The notes under the pieces are model-generated. The model was not told where the DNA came from. It did no database searches and was given only the letters and a program-made list of their open reading frames with translations. Source: Terfezia claveryi (Eukaryota; Ascomycota; Pezizomycetes; Pezizales; Pezizaceae). Taken from it: a DNA stretch of 64,000 bases. Each line of letters opens with the position of its first letter. The stretch's first letter is position 1. Below are positions 59,447-64,000 of the stretch, one piece after another. The position numbers were made by a program, and so were the translations under genes. The DNA lies in the NCBI GenBank assembly GCA_015179025.1, contig WHUX01000011.1:62001-126000 (forward strand), read 5' to 3'.

Positions 59447-62400
59447 GGTATTGATGTTATGAGTTCCAATGGTGATGCGGCCGTGTACTGAAATGTTGTT
59501 TCCATTGGGGTTCAAAGGCGAGCGTGAAGCCTTCTGTAATAAATCTCGAGGTGAAGGTACATCAGCCCACACTTATTAATATATTATCAAAATATGAGTG
59601 AGCACTTTTATAGAGCTGAATTCGGGGTTGAATGCTGGTTGATTTTTGCCTACATTTATGCAGTTCATATATATTCATTAGTGTAACAAATTAATATATA
59701 CCCTCTTGCAGGGTAGTACCTGGAATACAGAACAGTTTACGACCAAGGTTTGTACAGCTTCGCCGAGGATACTCGTGACCCAGGTGTCAAATCTATCAAT
59801 CTACCGATTTACTCTTGTTTGGGGGGTACCCCTTTTAGCTTTGTTCAGGACCACTAGCTTGGTAACCACTATGTTGAAATTTTATTATTATTATATTATT
59901 ATTTTTTTTTTTTAATAAATGAATGTTGTGCCTCGGGAAATCCCTAAGTTTCTAGGATATAGCCTCATCAGTAAATCCCTGAGCACAAACGATGCGGATT
60001 CAGCCTGTCTGGAAAGGGTGGTGTGTGGTGGCAAGATTTTACCTGATCTAGAGTTATATTGAAGAGCAAAAAGGTTTGAACTTGAATCGTTGTATAATTC
60101 CGCAGTTTGCTAGGTCCTATGGCTATTTGGTGTGGGACAAGAAGTACGTAGTCCCTTACTTACTTCTGCTTGAGTATTGAAGGTTGTTGATGTTTGATTG
60201 TATTTACTAATTGGGTAGTCAATGCACATCAATTAGAGTGTGAACTCGTTCTCCACTACGAAGGGGACGGAAGAGAGAGAGAAGGGCAGGGGGGGGAGGG
60301 AGGGGGGGTATAACTAGACTACGTTGGAGGGGTAGTTGCAAGAAGACTCTAGTCTTTATCCTCCTTTTTCATATCACGGGGAATGTGCAGAACTTATGTC
60401 AAATACATCACGTTTGCCTAACAAGATTATATAGGGAGGTACAAGTACATTGATAACAACCTCACTCATATCCTCAGCCACCAGTATATTCCAGATAATG
60501 CCTGATATCTCAGTATGTGAGAGGGATGAGTATTCTATGGAGAATCCCAAAGGTAGAGCTTCTGTTTTGCTGGCTTTGGTTGTTGGATGATGATTCATGG
60601 CGTAGAACTATACATATTCAGTGTCACGGCCCGATTACCATTGATGCTAGTGATCTACAATGTACTGATCTTCGATATGATATACAGGGTTAATGCATAG
60701 AATGAGGTGCTGGAAGGATTTGAGTCTTGATCAATAATATCTTCTATATTGCCGTCGAGGTAGGGATCCAATGGTTGTGGCTATGGCTGTGGCTGTGCAT
60801 GCCGTGTGCGGAGTTCTCCGGTCCTGGTTGGCACGGTCAGTACTAGTCTGGATGGCACAAGCCTCTCGTAGGTCAGTACTTAGGATTGTATTTCCAGATA
60901 AAGTAATGCAAGGTTCGGATGTCCTTTAGATAGTCTGGTTGGCAGAGGAAACACGATTCCCTACAACAGGTTTAGTCTGGTTCAACAGGTTAAAGACTGT
61001 AAACTAAGCTTTCGGCAAGATACCTATCGCCTTTGCTTAAACCAGGCTTTCTTGAGATATACATGACAATATGCCGTACCAATATTGATTTCCCTCCTTG
61101 ATACCAAGGATAATGGTGATAATCAGCTCATTAAAGTTCGGACGCCTAAGTTCAGTCTTGGGACTCGGCTTGGACCTGGGTGGTTATTACAATATTGGAT
61201 GAACCCTGTAAATCAAGTCAAGAGTGTTGATGCATAAGTACAGGATTGGATCGCCAAAAGATCGGCAATGCAGGGACACAAGCATCTCTTCATCAGATGT
61301 CTCTTTCTAAGACATGTTCCTGTGGTCCCTGGCTATGTACTCTGTATGGATAGAGTAAGTCTTCTAGCTTGGATCCGTGATCACCAATTCTGTAAGGTAC
61401 GGGGGCAGTTGCCGGGATAACCGCCCCCAGGATGGGGCCTTCAAAATTATCGTTTAGAATAGGTAGTCTGGTTCGCTTAGAAGGCTAAGAACAAGCTTTA
61501 TTCTAGGTGGTGGCTCCGCAAGCTCTACTTTTACGACAGGCTCTGTCATTCCTTACCGGTACCATCTTCAGCTGCTTCATAATAATCTCAACACACCCTA
61601 CCTAAGCTTTTTCATATCGCATAAATTGGGGATCTGTGCGGTGTCAGGACGATCTAACCAGCTGTCTTAAGGGAGGAGCTGATTATGTGTTGCGACCGGC
61701 AACGGTCGTATTAAATCACTTATCCAAAATGAACACCTCTGGAAGCCCCAACCCTCCTTCCAAAATGGTTTATCAAATCCGCTCGCCCATTCAGCTCGTG
61801 CTGTCCAAGCAACTTTAGCATTCACTGGTTCTTGGAATTGGAAAAGTCGGGAAACAACCAATTTCCCACATACGCTTAAGATACCCATGTATGCGTGGTG
61901 CCGTTCCTGGCGCTGATAGAATCTCTGATGCATCCTTGTCTTATTTGCTGGAGACATACCCGGCACAGTCTAACTTCATGAGAGCGATGCAATTAAACAG
62001 GTTGTTTTGGTCGAAGCAGCACCTTCCTAAACCGCGCCTGGGTACCACCAGTGGAAAGATTTGTTATATGCTGTATCGTTGTGGGTGTTTATCAGATGAA
62101 TCTCAGAAGTGATGACACTCTGGGGCTCTGTGTTGATTATTGTGATGCTTACTCTGTACTTTTGTTCCGTATTTCGTGCACTCCAGTTGTCACGCTGCAG
62201 GTCGCTTTCTTGATTGCATGATGCCTGGGCTTTATTCAATCATTCAGTTACCAGGGGTATGCCTGTTCAGGTGCGCAGTACGATGAGGGAGAGACCTTGA
62301 AAAGTCGATTGAAAAGGTAATGACAGCCGTGCGGTGGGGAATCGTTGCGAGTGCATGTTTTTTTCTCCTCCTTTGTCCATTATTGGGGGGAGGGGGGCTG

Positions 62401-63068
62401 TGGCTCTGCGCTTCATCTGGTCCTCCTCGTTCAGTGGGCCATCTTGTACCTGCAGCTGCAAGTCGGCATACTGTACTCAACTCGCCCCTGCCGAAGGAGT
62501 CGGGTAATAGTGCCATAATGCAGTGGGAAAGGGGCCATGGGGCCACGGGGCCTACCATCGGGCTTTTTCGCAGTCTGGCTCAGTTACTCTACAGCTCTCG
62601 AGCACCGCCATTCAACTGGTGCTGGTTAGCCGCCCAGGCCTCACGATACCTCCCCTCCCCTTTCCCCCAGGCACAAGAAAAAAGCAGCCATTGACCATCA
62701 GGAGAGACAACAGCCCAACCTTCAGTTTGCCCCTTTCCACGAAACCTGGCCACTCATTTGCCGCTGCTGCTCCACTGCCACACCAACGCAATCATACCCC
62801 TGACTCCGAAGCACAAACTTCCATTCTCTTGCCCCCTGTTGCGTCGTCGGGTCTGTGCCGGTTGGGATTTCATTCTTATTAACGGCCCTTCGTCTTCCAC
62901 TCCTTCTTCTCTTTCCCCCCTTCTCTACGCATCTCCACGGGCGTTCTGCGTACACTTAATATTGCAATTCTCCCCTCAACAACCGCTTCACTCTTTCAGC
63001 GGGCATTCTTTTCGTTGCCATATTCTTGCCTGCAGCTTGATTGATCACGACTCTTGTTTACTACAATC
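59447..63068. promoter_or_regulatory. 3.6 kb gene-free region upstream of a wall-protein gene
   Basis: No gene is supported. The left part is the SLY1 3' flank. A purine/G-rich tract lies near 60263-60312. Around 60770-60800 TGGCTATGGCTGTGGCTGTG repeats. The last 100 bases before 63069 are pyrimidine-rich with CAACAACC and ACTACAATC just before the ATG, typical of the leader of a highly expressed fungal gene. The long upstream region fits complex regulation of a surface protein, by inference. Confidence 0.4.
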
Positions 63069-64000
63069 ATGAAGTACAGCTTCGTTGCCCTCGCGGCGAC
63101 CTCCATCTTCGGGGGTGCTCTTGCCGCTGGCCATGGTCACCACCACCACCGAAGGCACCACAACAATATGCCTCGCGATCCTCAGGACTGTGCCCTTCCA
63201 GAAGTGCCAGTGCCATGTACTACCGTTGTCACCTCCTACTTGGTCCCTGTTGAGCACACCTACCCTTCTCAAACTCGTAAGTTGTTGAGATCATCGTTAA
63301 TATTTTGTGCACTTGGGGCTAACAAGAACATAGCCGTTGTCCAAGAGACCAGTTATGTGGCTCCGACGATTGAGGCGACTACGTACTACACTGAAACAAC
63401 CCCCACCACTGTTGAGGTTGCGTACCCATCTACGACCGTGGTTGAGATCCCTCATGGAGAGGTCCCAACCCCAGAGGTCACCATCTGCCCCACTCCAGGA
63501 ATTTACACCATCCCGGACAAGACCATGACCTTGACCAGCACCGAGTACCTTTGTGGTAAGGAGACTACTACTTTGCCTCCTGGAATCCACACTATCGGTG
63601 GTGTTACTACCGTTGTTGAGACCCAGACCACCGTCACCTGCCCGGTCGCCATCACCGAGACTCAGGACTCAACCGTCACTTCCAAGGTTGTGATGACTAC
63701 GTATATCTGCCCAACCCCAGGAACATACACCATCGCACCAATCACCACCACTGTCACCCAGACTACGGTGGTTCCATGTGAGTACCCAACTGTCACCTCG
63801 TATGAGCCTGGTGTCTACACCCGCCCTGAGGAGGTCATTACCATCACAAAGACCGACGAGGTCTACGTTTGCCCTACTTTCAAGCACGTAGATGTCACAC
63901 AGACGGTTGTTCCAGTTCCGGAGGAGACCTCCACTCCGTACCCAACTGAAGAGACATACCCAACTAAGGAGACATCTCCAACTGAGGAGACATATCAAGC
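63069..64000 (+). CDS. Secreted Ser/Thr-rich repeat protein, cell-wall type (3' truncated by window)
   Basis: The N-terminus MKYSFVALAATSIFGGALAA is a clear signal peptide, with cleavage probably after ALAA. A His-rich stretch follows directly (GHGHHHHRRHHNN). Two exons are visible: 63069-63276 and 63334 to the window end (donor GTAAGT, acceptor ACATAG), still open at base 64000. The mature part is built of imperfect repeats rich in Thr/Val/Pro: CPTPGIYTIP, LPPGIHTIGGVTTVVETQTT, CPTPGTYTIAPITTTVTQTT, EPGVYTRPEEVITITKTDEV, each with a Cys, then acidic PTEETYPTKETSPTEET repeats. This layout is typical of O-glycosylated, often GPI-anchored fungal wall proteins. Whether a GPI signal exists cannot be seen. 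The precise family is not assigned. Confidence 0.82.
   Translation, partial: MKYSFVALAATSIFGGALAAGHGHHHHRRHHNNMPRDPQDCALPEVPVPCTTVVTSYLVPVEHTYPSQTRKLLRSSLIFCALGANKNIAVVQETSYVAPTIEATTYYTETTPTTVEVAYPSTTVVEIPHGEVPTPEVTICPTPGIYTIPDKTMTLTSTEYLCGKETTTLPPGIHTIGGVTTVVETQTTVTCPVAITETQDSTVTSKVVMTTYICPTPGTYTIAPITTTVTQTTVVPCEYPTVTSYEPGVYTRPEEVITITKTDEVYVCPTFKHVDVTQTVVPVPEETSTPYPTEETYPTKETSPTEETYQ

Noticed and set aside
62244..63000. Several overlapping frames on both strands near 62.3-62.9 kb
   Set aside because: No frame carries a recognisable motif, they contradict each other, and the region is the upstream flank of the secreted protein gene.

Overview
The window comes from a filamentous ascomycete (Pezizomycotina-type) nuclear genome. 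The protein-coding genes are split by short introns (mostly 50-70 nt, GT-AG, with CTRAY-like branch sites). The protein set is fungal: a Zn(II)2Cys6 regulator, a Sas4-like protein, an Oca2-type phosphatase fold and a Ser/Thr-rich secreted wall protein. Intergenic DNA is full of homopolymer runs, AT microsatellites and a recurring TACAGTA word. The style recalls Pezizomycetes, but that placement is an inference. No bacterial operon, CRISPR array, rRNA or tRNA was seen.

Layout, left to right. 0.7-5.6 kb: two divergent membrane transporters, a TPT/DUF250 nucleotide-sugar-type carrier (-) and a ZIP zinc transporter (+). 6.6-11.4 kb: TAF2, the large TFIID subunit (-). 13.6-15.1 kb: a Sas4-like chromatin protein (-). 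16.7-24 kb: a dense cluster with a small unrecognised coiled-coil protein (+), APC/C subunit CDC26 (-), a Gln-rich probably mitochondrial protein (+), mitochondrial ribosome recycling factor (-), an Oca2-type inactive phosphatase fold (+), and an unrecognised protein (-). 24-32 kb: a gene-poor, repeat-rich island with a degenerate ~70-bp minisatellite, a retroposed insertion with a 17-bp target-site duplication and poly(A) tail carrying a broken coiled-coil ORF, and a ~1.1 kb terminal-inverted-repeat element. 32-37 kb: two small orphan ORFs and a Zn2Cys6 transcription factor (-). 39-41 kb: an orphan ORF and CIA2/MIP18 (+). 41-45.5 kb: nothing coding recognised. 45.5-59.5 kb: conserved housekeeping genes, SNU114 (-), ERG10 (+), a WD40 protein (-) and SLY1 (+). 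59.5-63 kb: gene-free. 63.1 kb to the end: the 5' part of a secreted repeat-rich wall protein (+).

Exon structures were rebuilt by hand from reading frame, splice sites and family conservation, and exon phases were checked for each multi-exon model. The genes are unrelated housekeeping and regulatory functions, not a pathway cluster. I found no convincing new multi-gene system. The most unusual material is the 25-31 kb mobile-element island, the non-canonical GC-AG intron, the 15-nt microexon and several orphan proteins. All functional assignments come from recognising protein families by eye; no database search was run.
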